Source: Armatimonadota bacterium (GTDB taxonomy: Bacteria > Armatimonadota > UBA5829). From it: 64,000 nt of DNA. Positions 36,292 to 45,210 of the stretch are shown in pieces (position 1 is the first letter of the stretch; every line of letters begins with the position of its first letter). The stretch is from contig JAMCYN010000101.1 of the NCBI GenBank assembly GCA_023474015.1, positions 1 through 64,000 on the forward strand, read 5' to 3'. The position numbers and the translations under genes were made by a program. A model generated the notes under the pieces. That model searched no databases, had not been told where the DNA came from, and was given only the letters and a program-made list of their open reading frames with translations.

Positions 36292-36308
36292 TTGGCACGA
36301 ATCTTGCC
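36292..36308 (+). promoter_or_regulatory. Sigma-54 promoter A
   Basis: TTGGCACGAATCTTGCC: GG at 36294-36295 and GC at 36306-36307 are separated by exactly 10 bases, as sigma-54 (RpoN) requires. It differs from YTGGCACGrNNNTTGCW only in the last base. Predicted start is near 36319. Confidence 0.8.
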
Positions 36309-36318
36309 GATAAGTATG

Positions 36319-36432
36319 ATGAGAAAAACATCTTTTCTCCTTCCTTTAAGTGTTGTGGTCTATACTCGCAAAAGAGGGCTCCCAGCTCTCCCAGCGACCC
36401 GCAGGCGGAGTGCGCAGGCGGGTTTTCTTTTT
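36319..36432 (+). ncRNA. Putative sigma-54-dependent small RNA A (about 114 nt)
   Basis: From the predicted start to the terminator there is no credible reading frame. A 31-base block at 36329-36359 is identical to one in RNA B (36536-36566). It is pyrimidine-rich, centred on TCTCCTTCCTTTAAG, complementary to Shine-Dalgarno sequences, and ends GTGTTGTGGT. A short hairpin (AGAG 36373-36376 with CTCT 36386-36389) and a strong terminator follow. The layout suggests a trans-acting riboregulator controlled by nitrogen, stress or another sigma-54 signal. Confidence 0.7.
36397..36432 (+). terminator. Intrinsic terminator of small RNA A
   Basis: ACCCGC (36397-36402) pairs with GCGGGT (36418-36423) around an inner GC-rich loop, followed by TTTTCTTTTT. 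Confidence 0.85.
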
Positions 36433-36476
36433 GTACAACTCCCCAAGAACCGGCAAAAACAAAAAGGCATAAAAAT

Positions 36477-36494
36477 CCCGGCACAAGTGCTGGG
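36477..36494. promoter_or_regulatory. Palindrome directly upstream of sigma-54 promoter B
   Basis: CCCGGCAC, AA, GTGCTGGG: an 8-bp inverted repeat with one mismatch. It could be an activator or repressor site, although it is closer than a usual enhancer. No equivalent lies before promoter A. Confidence 0.35.
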
Positions 36495-36495
36495 T

Positions 36496-36512
36496 TTGGC
36501 ACGATTCTTGCA
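36496..36512 (+). promoter_or_regulatory. Sigma-54 promoter B (full consensus match)
   Basis: TTGGCACGATTCTTGCA fits YTGGCACGrNNNTTGCW at every position. GG is at 36498-36499 and GC at 36510-36511. It lies 204 bases after promoter A. Predicted start is near 36523. Confidence 0.85.
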
Positions 36513-36522
36513 ACTACAGTAA

Positions 36523-36637
36523 GTGAGAAGATAATCATCTTTTCTCCTTCCTTTAAGTGTTGTGGTTACTACTCGCAGAAGAGAGTTAAGCTCTCTAAAG
36601 CGACCCGCAAGCGATATGCGCTGGCGGGTTTTTTCTT
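36523..36637 (+). ncRNA. Putative sigma-54-dependent small RNA B (about 115 nt)
   Basis: It is homologous to RNA A: the same 31-base pyrimidine-rich block (36536-36566), then ACTCGCA, a clean hairpin AGAGAG-TTAAG-CTCTCT (36580-36596) and a terminator. The hairpin sequence differs from that of A while pairing is kept, which argues for selection on RNA structure. The duplicate arrangement recalls paired riboregulators such as GlmY/GlmZ, Qrr or CrcY/CrcZ, without sequence similarity that I can claim. Confidence 0.72.
36603..36637 (+). terminator. Intrinsic terminator of small RNA B
   Basis: ACCCGC (36603-36608) pairs with GCGGGT (36624-36629), with a coaxial inner AGCG/CGCT pairing, followed by TTTTTTCTT. 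Confidence 0.88.
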
Positions 36638-36828
36638 GTACGGGGTAAACCATATAAGAGGCCGAACGATGTCGGGCAATCTGCTTTGAATCGGGACCTT
36701 CAGTGCGCCTGGTTCAGCTTCGCCGGGATATGGCGAGGGGTATAATCAGATATGCTAAAGTTCCCTATCCACCGGCAGGAATTCGCGCCCGGGTGGCGAA
36801 TTGAAGCCCCGGGCACGAGGAGGATCAT

Positions 36829-37761
36829 ATGGCGGCGCGCCCTACTGCATCAGCGTTGCGTAACATCTGGAAGGCATTTCATCAGCTCAACCCTAAGAAC
36901 GTCAAGGCCGAACGCGAGCGCCGGGTCCGCGTAGCTCTGGTGGGACCTGAAGACGCGGTGAAGGACGCGGCGCAGTTCCTGATCGGCACTGATTCGGCGA
37001 GTTACGACAAGGCGGCGGATGTGCTCGTGCTGCTGCCGACTCCCGTAGACGACCCCGCCACTCAGATTCTTGCGCGATGTGATATAATCCTACGCACCGG
37101 CGGATACGATTCCCCGTTTCCAGAGATACCTGCCGAGCGCATATTCGCTTTTTCCACCGAGGACGAGCGACACGCCGCCATCCGCGACATCCTCCGCTCG
37201 CCGCACCTTTCCTACGCTCAGCTTCCACTTGCAAGAGCATTGCCCGCTTTACGCTCCGAGGCTGCGTTGGAGTCGATACAGATGGTGAGCATAGAAAACG
37301 CCATATTCGTGGTCTCCACATCGCTCGGCAACATCATCCCGAACCCCTTGCAGCCGCTCGCGGCGGTGGCGGCATCGATGGGCGACCTGATAGTCCTCAC
37401 TGCCAATCAGCTCAGGCTCCTCTTCAGGCTCGCCGCTATCTACGACCGCGACCTGGGGTTCAAACAGCAGGCGCCGGAGGTCATGTCGATAGTCGGGGCG
37501 GCGTTCGGGTGGAGGTCTATTGCCCGCGAGCTTGTCGGCCAGATTCCCTTAGGCGGTGGGGTGGTGCCTAAGGCAGCAATAGCCTTCGCCGGCACTTGGG
37601 CCATCGGCGACGGCGTGGCATACTACTACGCTACAGGCCGCAAGCTCACGAAAGAAGAGATCAAAGAACGCTTCGACGACGCCTTCCAGAAAGGCAAGAC
37701 CACGGCGGAGTCACTCTTCAGCAAGGCCAAGGAAACTTATCTTAAGATCGTACACCCTTGA
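36829..37761 (+). CDS. DUF697-family membrane protein without its GTPase domain
   Basis: 310 aa. The C-terminal half (about 165-275) has the DUF697/YcjF pattern: NPLQPLAAVAASMGDLIVLTANQLRLLFRLAAIYDRD, then VMSIVGAAFGWRSIARELVGQIPLGGGVVPKAAIAFAGTWAIGDGVAYYYATGR, with hydrophobic helices. Many relatives carry an Era-like GTPase at the N terminus; here no P-loop is visible and the N-terminal part is a short Rossmann-like region (RVRVALVGPEDAVKDAAQFLIG). The role is unknown, possibly at the membrane. GAGGAGG precedes the ATG. It is the first gene after the tandem small RNAs. Confidence 0.75.
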   Translation: MAARPTASALRNIWKAFHQLNPKNVKAERERRVRVALVGPEDAVKDAAQFLIGTDSASYDKAADVLVLLPTPVDDPATQILARCDIILRTGGYDSPFPEIPAERIFAFSTEDERHAAIRDILRSPHLSYAQLPLARALPALRSEAALESIQMVSIENAIFVVSTSLGNIIPNPLQPLAAVAASMGDLIVLTANQLRLLFRLAAIYDRDLGFKQQAPEVMSIVGAAFGWRSIARELVGQIPLGGGVVPKAAIAFAGTWAIGDGVAYYYATGRKLTKEEIKERFDDAFQKGKTTAESLFSKAKETYLKIVHP

Positions 37762-37861
37762 GGATGTCGTGGCTTACTTCAACCTTGTTCAGCAACTGCA
37801 CCTGACGGCCCAGGACCGATTCACTGGGCGTCTCCGCAGTCAGAACGTGGCACTGTATGCG

Positions 37862-40800
37862 CTAGAGCTTCCCGCTCTCACTCATATAGTAAAGCACCGG
37901 AACCGCCATCCTCGAAAGCAGTGTCGATGCCACTTCACCGGCCATCAGCGAGATCGCGAGTCCCTGGAAGATCGGGTCCATCAGTATCACCGATGCGCCT
38001 ACCATAACCGCCGCCGCCGTCAGGAGCATCGGTCTGAATCGGACTGCTCCCGCATCGACTACGGCTTGCTCAAGCGGCATTCCCTGCTTCCTCCGCAGTT
38101 CGATGAAGTCCACGAGAATGATCGAGTTCCGAACGATGATCCCCGCGCCTGCTATGAAGCCTATCATCGAGGTTGCGGTGAAAAAAGCCCCCAGCAGAGC
38201 ATGCGCGGGCAAGATGCCCACGAGAGTTAGTGGGATCGGAGCCATGATAACGAGCGGGGTCTTGAACGACTTGAACCACGCCACCACGAGTATGTAGATC
38301 AGGACAAGCACGGCGGCGAACGCCGCGCCCATGTCCCTGAAGACCTCGTAGGTGATGTGCCACTCGCCGTCCCACTTCATCGCGTACCTGGTGGTATCGA
38401 ACGGCGCTGCCGTGGTGTAGTGCTGCACCTCATAACCAAAGGGCGTTTTCATCTGGCTGATGGCCTGGTTCATTTTCAGAATCGCGTAGACAGGACTCTC
38501 TTGAGCACCCGCGACGTCACCAGTCACATAGACCACGGGCTTGAGGTTCTTGTGATAGATGCTCAGATCCTGGGTGGTCTGTTTGACTTGCACGACTTCG
38601 CCCAGTGGAACAAGATTGCCCAAAGCGCCTTGAAGCTGGATGTTCTTGATCTCCTGCAAGCTCGACCTCTGAGAAAGTGGAAGCTGCAGGTAGATGGGCA
38701 CGTCCTCCGTTGCCTTTGGTATGTGTGCAAGCTCGCTTCCCGAACCGGCGACGGCGAGGGCTATGGTCTGAGTGAGCTGATCGGTCGGTATGCCGTTCAG
38801 GGCCGCTTTCTCTTTGTCGGGAATCAACTCATACTTCACCTGGTTGGCTTCCACATACCAGTCCACGTCAGTCACGCCTTCGGTGTGCTCGAAGACGTTT
38901 CGCACCTGCCGCGCAACTTGCCAGCGAGTCTTGTCATCCGGGCCGTAGACTTCGGCCACGAGCGTTTGCAGCACGGGCGGGCCAGGAGGGACTTCCGCCA
39001 CCTTGGCATTCGCTCCATATCTTCGCCCAATCTCGTGTATTTTGTCGCGCACAGACTTGGCAATGGCGTGGCTCTGCCTGCTGCGCTCGGATTTACCGAC
39101 AAGGTTCGCCTGTATATCCGCCACATTGCAGCCCTGCCGCAGGAAGTAGTGGCGCACGAGGCCGTTGAAATTATACGGGCTCGCCGTGCCGACGTAGCTC
39201 TCGACATCAGTCACTTCGGGTATGGTGCGCAAATAGTCGGCCATGGCGTTGGTCGCGGCAGCCGTCTGCTCAAGAGTCGTGCCCACAGGCATATCTACAA
39301 TCACCTGAAACTCGCTCTTGTTGTCAAACGGGAGCATTTTCACGGTGACCAGCTTCAATGGCAGCAGCGCGACTGCGGCCAGCAGCAGCACGACCACAAG
39401 ACCAAGGAAGCGATGCCTCTTACCTGAGTCCAGAATGAGCGGGTTCATGATCTGCCGATAGAAACGGGTTGTCCAACCCTCGGGCGGCGCGCACACTCCA
39501 TCCTCGTCTAATTGGACCCCCTCTGTGTGAGGCTCGTTTACGCAAGCCTCCCCGCGCAGAATTCTATATGATGCCCACGGTGATATGATGAACGCTATCA
39601 ACAGCGAGAAAATCATTGCCGCGGTTGCGCCTATTGGGATCGGGCGCATATATGGCCCCATCAGTCCGCCAACGAAAGCCAGAGGCAAGATGGCTGCGAT
39701 GACTGTGAATGTTGCGAGGATCGTCGGGTTGCCGACCTCATCAACGGCTTCCGATGCCACCTCCATCAAATTGCGCCCTTGGTTGATTGGCATTCGGAAG
39801 TGACGCACGATGTTCTCAACAACAACTATCGCATCGTCCACCAAGATACCTATGGAGAATATGAGTGCAAACAGCGTAATCCGGTTTAGTGTATATCCAT
39901 AGAGATAAAATACCAGCAGAGTCAGCGCGAGTGTGACCGGCACAGCTATCGCCACGACAAGTGACTCCCGCTTGCCGAGTGCAAATGCGATGAGCAGTGT
40001 GACCGAGATGATAGCGATCATCATGTGAAGCAACAGTTCGTTGGACTTCTCTGTTGCCGTCTCGCCATAGTTGCGGGTGATGGTGTAGTGAACGTCCGGC
40101 GGGATCGTCGTTCCCTCCAGGGTCTTTACCTTCTCAAGCACCGAGTCGGCTATCTTAATTGCGTTCTTGCCCTGGCGCTTGGCCACGGAGAGCGTGACCG
40201 CCGGGTAGATTCCCTTGGGGTCGATGTGCGAGCCCTCTTTGGTCGCACCCGGACCGAATGCTATGTTGACGTATGTGCTGGGCTCCTCGGGGCCATCGGC
40301 CACAGTGGCGATCTCGTCTAGAAAGACCGGCCCGCCTTTGCTTACGCCCACTACTACCTTGCCGATGTCCTCCGGCGTCTGCAGGAACTGACCTGTCTGT
40401 AGAGCGAAGTTATAGTTGCCATTCGCGAAGTGGCCGGTGGGATATTGCGTGTTGGCGCCCTTGAGGGCCTGCTGCACAGCGCCGGGAGATAGGCCGTATG
40501 CGGAGAGCTTCGCTGCGTCGAGCGTAACCTTGACCTGCCGTCTGAGGCCGCCGATAACCATCGTCTGCGAGACGTCCGCGACGGACTTCACCTGATCATC
40601 AACTTGAGAGACCAGCCGCCTGAGTTGATAGCCATCGTAGCCGTTGCCCCAGAATGTGAGCGCGAGGATCGGCACGTCGTCTATCGAGCGCGGTTTGATG
40701 AGCGGTTGGCTCGCTCCCGGTGGGATCTTGTCGAAGTTGGAATAGAGCTTGTTGTAAAGCTTAACGATGCTCTCTTCGATATTCTGGCCGACGTAGAAAC

Positions 40801-41104
40801 GTACCACAGCCATGGAATGCCCAGCGCTGCTGGTTGAATAGACGTACTCCACGCCTGGGATCTCCCACAACAGCTTTTCCATCGGGGTAGTGACGCGGTT
40901 TTCGACTTCCTTCGCGCTCGCTCCCGGCATTTGGACGAACACGTCCACCATCGGCACGATGATCTGCGGTTCTTCTTCACGAGGAGTCATGATAACCGCG
41001 AACACTCCCAGCAGAACCGAAGCAATGATGATAAGCGGCGTCAGCTTGGAATCTATGAATGAGCGGGCGATTCTGCCGGCAAGACCAAGATGCTTCTCCA
41101 TCAC
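37862..41104 (-). CDS. RND-family efflux transporter, inner-membrane pump subunit
   Basis: 1080 aa, the expected AcrB/MdtB length. Two halves each have a large periplasmic loop and six membrane helices. The proton-relay pair lies in [22 protein letters not shown], and [17 protein letters not shown] begins the second porter region. The substrate is not predictable: drugs, metals and sulfur compounds are all exported by relatives. It is the last gene of the operon thioredoxin-tolC-DUF2892-hlyD-RND and overlaps the adaptor gene by 4 bases (ATGA). Confidence 0.93.
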   Translation of the reverse strand: MMEKHLGLAGRIARSFIDSKLTPLIIIASVLLGVFAVIMTPREEEPQIIVPMVDVFVQMPGASAKEVENRVTTPMEKLLWEIPGVEYVYSTSSAGHSMAVVRFYVGQNIEESIVKLYNKLYSNFDKIPPGASQPLIKPRSIDDVPILALTFWGNGYDGYQLRRLVSQVDDQVKSVADVSQTMVIGGLRRQVKVTLDAAKLSAYGLSPGAVQQALKGANTQYPTGHFANGNYNFALQTGQFLQTPEDIGKVVVGVSKGGPVFLDEIATVADGPEEPSTYVNIAFGPGATKEGSHIDPKGIYPAVTLSVAKRQGKNAIKIADSVLEKVKTLEGTTIPPDVHYTITRNYGETATEKSNELLLHMMIAIISVTLLIAFALGKRESLVVAIAVPVTLALTLLVFYLYGYTLNRITLFALIFSIGILVDDAIVVVENIVRHFRMPINQGRNLMEVASEAVDEVGNPTILATFTVIAAILPLAFVGGLMGPYMRPIPIGATAAMIFSLLIAFIISPWASYRILRGEACVNEPHTEGVQLDEDGVCAPPEGWTTRFYRQIMNPLILDSGKRHRFLGLVVVLLLAAVALLPLKLVTVKMLPFDNKSEFQVIVDMPVGTTLEQTAAATNAMADYLRTIPEVTDVESYVGTASPYNFNGLVRHYFLRQGCNVADIQANLVGKSERSRQSHAIAKSVRDKIHEIGRRYGANAKVAEVPPGPPVLQTLVAEVYGPDDKTRWQVARQVRNVFEHTEGVTDVDWYVEANQVKYELIPDKEKAALNGIPTDQLTQTIALAVAGSGSELAHIPKATEDVPIYLQLPLSQRSSLQEIKNIQLQGALGNLVPLGEVVQVKQTTQDLSIYHKNLKPVVYVTGDVAGAQESPVYAILKMNQAISQMKTPFGYEVQHYTTAAPFDTTRYAMKWDGEWHITYEVFRDMGAAFAAVLVLIYILVVAWFKSFKTPLVIMAPIPLTLVGILPAHALLGAFFTATSMIGFIAGAGIIVRNSIILVDFIELRRKQGMPLEQAVVDAGAVRFRPMLLTAAAVMVGASVILMDPIFQGLAISLMAGEVASTLLSRMAVPVLYYMSESGKL

Positions 41105-42561
41105 TTCCCCTCGATTCTGACTGACACGCCATCCGAGAGTACGCCGGTGTTGCCGACTATGACTCGGTCACCATCCGTGAGGCCGGAGAGTATCTCGACC
41201 CCACTGTCGGTTTTGCGCCCCACCTTGACGACCTGCATCCTGGCACGGTTCTTCTCGCCTACGATATATAAAATCGGCAGCCCGCCTTCGTTGTGAATCG
41301 CGACCTCGGGAACGATGACTCCCTTGCTGTAGCCAATGGGGAAGCTGATTCGGCCAAACTCGCCGGAGCGAGCTTTCAGAGTTGCAGGCAGTTCCACTTT
41401 CACAACGAACTTGTGGCTCGTGGGATCGCCTGCGGGGGAGACCACCGCGACTGTGCCCACAGCCGTTCGGTTATCCGCGCCAATACTGACGTTCACTCTC
41501 TTGCCTACGAATATGTTCGCGGCTGAGCTTTCAGGAACGGTAGCTTCGAGCCGGTAGTTGGAATCGGCTTGCACCGAAATAACAGGAACTCCCGGAGAGA
41601 CGGTATCACCCGGATCGACCATCCGTTGTGATACAACACCGGATATCGGCGAGATGATCGTCGCGTAGCCAAGCTGCGTCCTTGCGAATTCGACTCCCGC
41701 CCGTGCCTGTGAAACCTGAGATGACGCAACCCGAGCGTTGCTAACGCTCATCTTATCCTGCACCGCTGAAGCCCTGGCCATGCGGAGAGCTTCCTCCGCC
41801 TGCCGAACCTGCTGCTGGGCAGACTGAATTTCCTGGGTTCGAGAACCCTCTTCTGTAAGGCTGGCCTGCTCCTGCGCGGACTCCAATTGGGCTTTCGCAA
41901 TGTCGTAGGATGTCTGAACGCCGTCCAGCCGCTGCTTCGGAACAACATCCTGCTCATAGAGCCGCTTGTAGCGGTTGAGCTCTATCTCCGCGTTCTTAAA
42001 CTGGGCTTGGGCCTGCGCAACGACGAGGTGCGCCTGCACTCGCTGCTGTTTGCGAGGCCCGGCCTTCACAAGTGAAAGCTGTTCCCTGGCGGCCTTGAGC
42101 CCAGCCTCGGCACTTGCGATTCCGGTGCTCGTCTGAGCCTTCTGCAGATCAATGGCCGTATATGCCCGGCCGGATCCCGCAGCGGCAGCATTCAGTCCGG
42201 CCTCGGCTTGGGCAAGCTGTGCCTGAAGGTCTCTCGACTCAAGGCGGATCAGCACCTGTCCCGCTCGCACGTGGTCACCTTCGCGAACGTAGACCGCAGC
42301 CACATTGCTCATGATTTTCGGCGCGATCTTCGATTCGACTATCGGTCGCACCGTGCCCGAAGCGGACATGTCGTTAGGTATCTGGGATGCGCTAACGGTT
42401 ACCGTCTTCACCGATATCGCGGGTGCGGGCTCCGGTTTGGTTTCGGTTGTCGAATGCCGTCCTCTCATTACGAACGCCAAGACAAGTGCGGCGACAACCA
42501 GGCCGGCAATCAGTGGCAGTCGCTTTCGCACTTTTTGTAATCCCTTTAGCTCTCCAGTCAT
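41101..42561 (-). CDS. RND periplasmic adaptor (HlyD/membrane-fusion protein)
   Basis: 486 aa. An N-terminal anchor (about 15-30) is followed by a split lipoyl domain ([25 protein letters not shown]), a long alpha-hairpin (about 120-290, with [32 protein letters not shown] cut by turns) and beta-barrel regions ([29 protein letters not shown]). It bridges the RND pump and the TolC channel. The hairpin is longer than in AcrA. Confidence 0.92.
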   Translation of the reverse strand: MTGELKGLQKVRKRLPLIAGLVVAALVLAFVMRGRHSTTETKPEPAPAISVKTVTVSASQIPNDMSASGTVRPIVESKIAPKIMSNVAAVYVREGDHVRAGQVLIRLESRDLQAQLAQAEAGLNAAAAGSGRAYTAIDLQKAQTSTGIASAEAGLKAAREQLSLVKAGPRKQQRVQAHLVVAQAQAQFKNAEIELNRYKRLYEQDVVPKQRLDGVQTSYDIAKAQLESAQEQASLTEEGSRTQEIQSAQQQVRQAEEALRMARASAVQDKMSVSNARVASSQVSQARAGVEFARTQLGYATIISPISGVVSQRMVDPGDTVSPGVPVISVQADSNYRLEATVPESSAANIFVGKRVNVSIGADNRTAVGTVAVVSPAGDPTSHKFVVKVELPATLKARSGEFGRISFPIGYSKGVIVPEVAIHNEGGLPILYIVGEKNRARMQVVKVGRKTDSGVEILSGLTDGDRVIVGNTGVLSDGVSVRIEGK

Positions 42562-42575
42562 CTACAACCCCCAAA

Positions 42576-42761
42576 TTATCTTAGCCCGAAAGCCCGCAGA
42601 ATTGCCATCATAGGGCACCAGTTGGTGAAGCCGGACTGGAACAGATTGAGTCCGACAAAAGCAGTGAACCAGTACCAGTTGGGGTTCACAAAGTGGCCCA
42701 GCGCCACACTTGCCATTATGAAAACGCCTGCTATCAAACGCAAAGCTCTATCTACTGACAT
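42576..42761 (-). CDS. DUF2892 (YgaP-like) small inner-membrane protein
   Basis: 61 aa from the ATG at 42761, with GGAGGTAGAGAA directly upstream. The sequence MSVDRALRLIAGVFIMASVALG, then NWYWFTAFVGLNLFQSGFTNWCPMMAILRAFGL, matches the DUF2892 two-helix family, including the conserved NWCPM. Relatives are fused to rhodanese in YgaP or found in sulfide and persulfide gene sets, consistent with a CstR-like control of this operon. The longer frame to 42830 lies inside tolC. Confidence 0.85.
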   Translation of the reverse strand: MSVDRALRLIAGVFIMASVALGHFVNPNWYWFTAFVGLNLFQSGFTNWCPMMAILRAFGLR

Positions 42762-42774
42762 TTCTCTACCTCCA

Positions 42775-44064
42775 TCAGTGGGCCAGGACGTCAGTCTGTC
42801 CATACGCCCTGAGTAAGTTGACCTGAGCAATCTTCACATCATAAAGCGCCGCCAGCCTCGACACCTTTGCGGCTGTCAGCGCGGTTTGAGCCGAGAGAAC
42901 ATCGGTGAGGGGCGTCATCCCCTCCTTGTAGCCGACTTGTAAAGCTCGCAGGCTTTCCTCTGCCGATTGGACTTGGGTGGCGGTCGTCTCAACCCTCGCA
43001 CAAGCTGAGTCGAGGTCCAGCTTAGCCGCCTGCTGCTCAAGCTCCACTCGGCGCTTTTCGGTCTCCAAGTCTTGTCGAGCCTTTCGAGACGCCGCGTCTG
43101 CTTCATTGATGCTTGCGCGGGTCAGGCCGCCGTCGAACACGTTGAACTTGACCAGCACGCCGGCCATCACGGTGTTCGTAAGCCTGGGGAACTGCGCTCC
43201 CACGGGCTCGTTGAAGTAGTCTGCTACGAGGGCAACGGTGGGAAGTTTTCCGGCTCGCGCCGCCTTCTTGCCTGCCTCGGCAGCCTGGACCGACGCCGAC
43301 CCTGCCGCGATCTCGGGCCTTTCGACCGGGGCAGCCAATAACGCCGCATCCGGCGCTGTGTCGTTCGCGTCTCCTGCCAGATCGATGCAGGCGTTCCGCG
43401 GAAGCCCAATCGCCGACCGCAGAGCCGCCATCGCCACGTTGTAATCGTTTGTCGCCGTGATCGAGTCTGACTTGGCAGATGTAAGCGCGACCTGAGCACG
43501 CAGTACATCGGAGTTAGTCACAACGCCGGAATCGTGCAGCTTCTTTGCCGCGTCGTAGCTGGCCTCCAGCGACTTCACGCTAGCGTTCGCTACGTCAATC
43601 GTCTCTTTTGCCTGCCTTGCGCGGAAGTAGGCGGTACCTACGTTTGCAAGAACATTCGCCTGTGTTGCTCTCGCGCCATGGTTTACCGCCAGATAGCTCT
43701 GCCGGGCGCGCTTCAGATTGGATTGTATCTGGCCGCCGGAATATATCATCTGCTGGGCGGCAATACGATTTATGACCGTATTGGTCTCTAACACCGGCGT
43801 TCCACCGAAGAACGTCGGCTTGGTGAGATAGCTATAGCCGCTCTCAGCGCCCACGTTCGGATAAAGCGCGCTTTTCGCCTTGCCCACTTCCGCCTTGGAC
43901 ATGTCAGCCGAGGCTCCTGCGCTGCCGATCTGCGGGCTGGTTTTGAGCGCCAGTTGCGACGCGGACTTCAGGTCCAGCACAATCGGCTGCCGCTCCGCCA
44001 TCGCCGCCATCGCCGAGATGGCTATGAGACCTGCTAACAGTGATGTGACTATGCGTTTGCGCAT
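42775..44064 (-). CDS. TolC-family outer-membrane efflux channel
   Basis: 429 aa. The signal peptide (to about 23) is followed by two structurally repeated halves of the outer-membrane efflux protein family, with long helical coiled-coil stretches (SYDAAKKLHDSGVVTNSDVLRAQVALTSAKSDSIT split across the helix) and KEGMTPLTDVLSAQTALTAAK in the second half. It forms the exit duct of the RND system encoded downstream, and supports a diderm envelope. It starts 5 bases after the thioredoxin stop. Confidence 0.9.
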   Translation of the reverse strand: MRKRIVTSLLAGLIAISAMAAMAERQPIVLDLKSASQLALKTSPQIGSAGASADMSKAEVGKAKSALYPNVGAESGYSYLTKPTFFGGTPVLETNTVINRIAAQQMIYSGGQIQSNLKRARQSYLAVNHGARATQANVLANVGTAYFRARQAKETIDVANASVKSLEASYDAAKKLHDSGVVTNSDVLRAQVALTSAKSDSITATNDYNVAMAALRSAIGLPRNACIDLAGDANDTAPDAALLAAPVERPEIAAGSASVQAAEAGKKAARAGKLPTVALVADYFNEPVGAQFPRLTNTVMAGVLVKFNVFDGGLTRASINEADAASRKARQDLETEKRRVELEQQAAKLDLDSACARVETTATQVQSAEESLRALQVGYKEGMTPLTDVLSAQTALTAAKVSRLAALYDVKIAQVNLLRAYGQTDVLAH

Positions 44065-44069
44065 CTTCC

Positions 44070-44399
44070 TTATGCTCCGACTACATCGTTCAGCTTTGCC
44101 GCAATAGCCGTTTTCGGCTGCACACCAACCATCCTGTCCACAACCTGCCCGTTTTTCAGGACTAACAAGGTTGGAATGCCACGGACCCCGAACTTGGCGG
44201 CGAGTGCCTGATTGCTGTCAACGTCTACTTTTACCACTTTCACCTTGTTTACAAACTCAGCAGCAACCTGGTCTACCACCGGAGCCAGCATCTTGCACGG
44301 CATACACCAACCGGCCCAGAAGTCCACCAAGACCGGGATATGGGAGTTCGTAACCTCCGTATCGAAGCTGCTCTCATTGACCTCTAGCGCGTTGCTCAT
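44070..44399 (-). CDS. Thioredoxin with a WCMPCK active site
   Basis: 109 aa, classic thioredoxin length. It has VLVDFWAGWCMPCKMLAPVVDQVA, where Met replaces the usual Gly of WCGPC, then KVDVDSNQALAAKFGVRGIPTLLVLKNGQ with the cis-Pro. It lacks a signal peptide and so reduces disulfides or persulfides in the cytoplasm. It leads the efflux operon and has a CsoR/CstR-type operator 30 bases before its ATG, which suggests a role in metal or sulfur stress. Confidence 0.92.
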   Translation of the reverse strand: MSNALEVNESSFDTEVTNSHIPVLVDFWAGWCMPCKMLAPVVDQVAAEFVNKVKVVKVDVDSNQALAAKFGVRGIPTLLVLKNGQVVDRMVGVQPKTAIAAKLNDVVGA

Positions 44400-44428
44400 G
44401 ATCGTCTATCCTTTCTCTGTCGTCGTCG

Positions 44429-44444
44429 ATACCCCCTGGGGTAT
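44429..44444. promoter_or_regulatory. CsoR/CstR-type operator upstream of the thioredoxin-efflux operon
   Basis: ATACCCCCTGGGGTAT, a perfect palindrome (7 + 2 + 7), typical of operators bound by the CsoR/RcnR/CstR family. It lies between the upstream terminator and the thioredoxin start. Confidence 0.75.
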
Positions 44445-44454
44445 GCACGGAAGC

Positions 44455-44481
44455 AATAAAAAAGAGGCGGACCGCTCCGCC
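44455..44481 (-). terminator. Intrinsic terminator after fmdB
   Basis: On the minus strand GGCGGA-GCGG-TCCGCC is followed by TCTTTTTT. It ends the fmdB transcript and separates it from the thioredoxin operon, which must therefore have its own promoter. Confidence 0.75.
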
Positions 44482-44523
44482 GATGTTCAGGCAGTCACGC
44501 CAACTGGCGTGTCGTCACTTCTT

Positions 44524-44718
44524 TCAACAAAATGGCCCGTTCAACCCGCTGGGGCCGCAAAAGTTGTCCCCTTTGCCGGAGTTGAAGCGGGAAATCAGCC
44601 TTTCCGTATTCTCCCCACCGCAGCCGGGGCATTTCGCACCCTTCCGCCTCGCCCATATAGGCTGAAGCATAGAGAACGTGGAATCACAGTCCTTGCATTT
44701 GTACTCGTAAGTCGGCAT
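44524..44718 (-). CDS. FmdB-family zinc-ribbon protein
   Basis: 64 aa. MPTYEYKCKDCDSTFSMLQP begins the FmdB/CxxC_CxxC_SSSS putative regulatory family, with the second pair in KCPGCGGENTERLISRF. A zinc ribbon is expected, but the biological role is unclear. The C terminus GDNFCGPSGLNGPFC carries two more Cys. GAGGTG precedes the ATG. It follows the broken csoR-like gene and is probably read from the promoter at 44910-44938. Confidence 0.82.
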   Translation of the reverse strand: MPTYEYKCKDCDSTFSMLQPIWARRKGAKCPGCGGENTERLISRFNSGKGDNFCGPSGLNGPFC

Positions 44719-44751
44719 AACAGCACCTCGCCTGCATTGTCTAGGCTAGCG

Positions 44752-44874
44752 TCAGGGATGTATCACCTCGGCGCAGTTCTGACCCTCCTCTAACATCCGC
44801 TGAAGACCTCTGATCTGGCCTTCTATCCGCCGGAGTCTGACAGTCACATCATCCTTAGTAGCCGTGGTCTGATT
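44752..44874 (-). pseudogene. Truncated csoR/cstR-like repressor gene
   Basis: The frame reads TKDDVTVRLRRIEGQIRGLQ and then RMLEEGQNCAEVIHP before a TGA. This is the first half of the CsoR family (RLxRIEGQxRGxxxMxEEGxxCxEV), including the first Cys. The second half with the remaining ligands is absent, and no ATG lies in frame at the start, although GGGAGG is present and a GTG is at 44847. It is a decayed repressor whose operator and promoter persist. The operators may be served by another family member elsewhere. Confidence 0.7.
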
Positions 44875-44882
44875 CCTCCCGC

Positions 44883-44900
44883 CATACCCTAGGGGGTATG
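44883..44900. promoter_or_regulatory. CsoR/CstR-type operator upstream of the csoR relic and fmdB
   Basis: CATACCC-TAGG-GGGTATG, inverted arms of 7 bp. It overlaps or immediately follows the predicted transcription start of the promoter at 44910-44938, a usual site for repression. Confidence 0.75.
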
Positions 44901-45210
44901 TCTATATTCAGTATATTCCACAATGATGTGCTTGTCAAACATCATTTGCATCTCTAACGCCGAAAACAACCCCGATCACGAGGAAAGGGCCGCTGCCTGA
45001 TAAAACACGTCTACACAGCTATTGACAAGAGCTTTGGCAGATCGTCCACGCATACTACTTCGACAACCGATACTAAAGCGCCTGTTCACCAATAGCGAAC
45101 ATGCAACTTTTTTCAATCCTCAGAAACAGTGTACTACATCCGGACGGTACGCAGGAAGCTCCGGAACAAGGACGTCCCGGAGCTTAACTACCGACAATCA
45201 AGGCGCTGGT
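44901..45210. other. Spacer without a recognisable gene
   Basis: Apart from the promoter at 44910-44938 I see no credible coding frame, RNA gene or repeat. A palindromic segment, GCTCCGG near 45158 with CCGGAGC near 45175, could form a hairpin downstream of the symporter gene. Confidence 0.4.
44910..44938 (-). promoter_or_regulatory. Strong sigma70-type promoter on the minus strand
   Basis: Read on the minus strand: TTGACA (44938-44933), 17 bases, TATACT (44915-44910). The start would be near 44903, directly at the CsoR-type operator. Confidence 0.75.

Noticed and set aside
36242..36653. Minus-strand frames of about 97 codons across the small RNA region
   Set aside because: They are antisense to the conserved RNA blocks and terminators, and their residue mix is Cys/Leu/Arg-rich without any family pattern.
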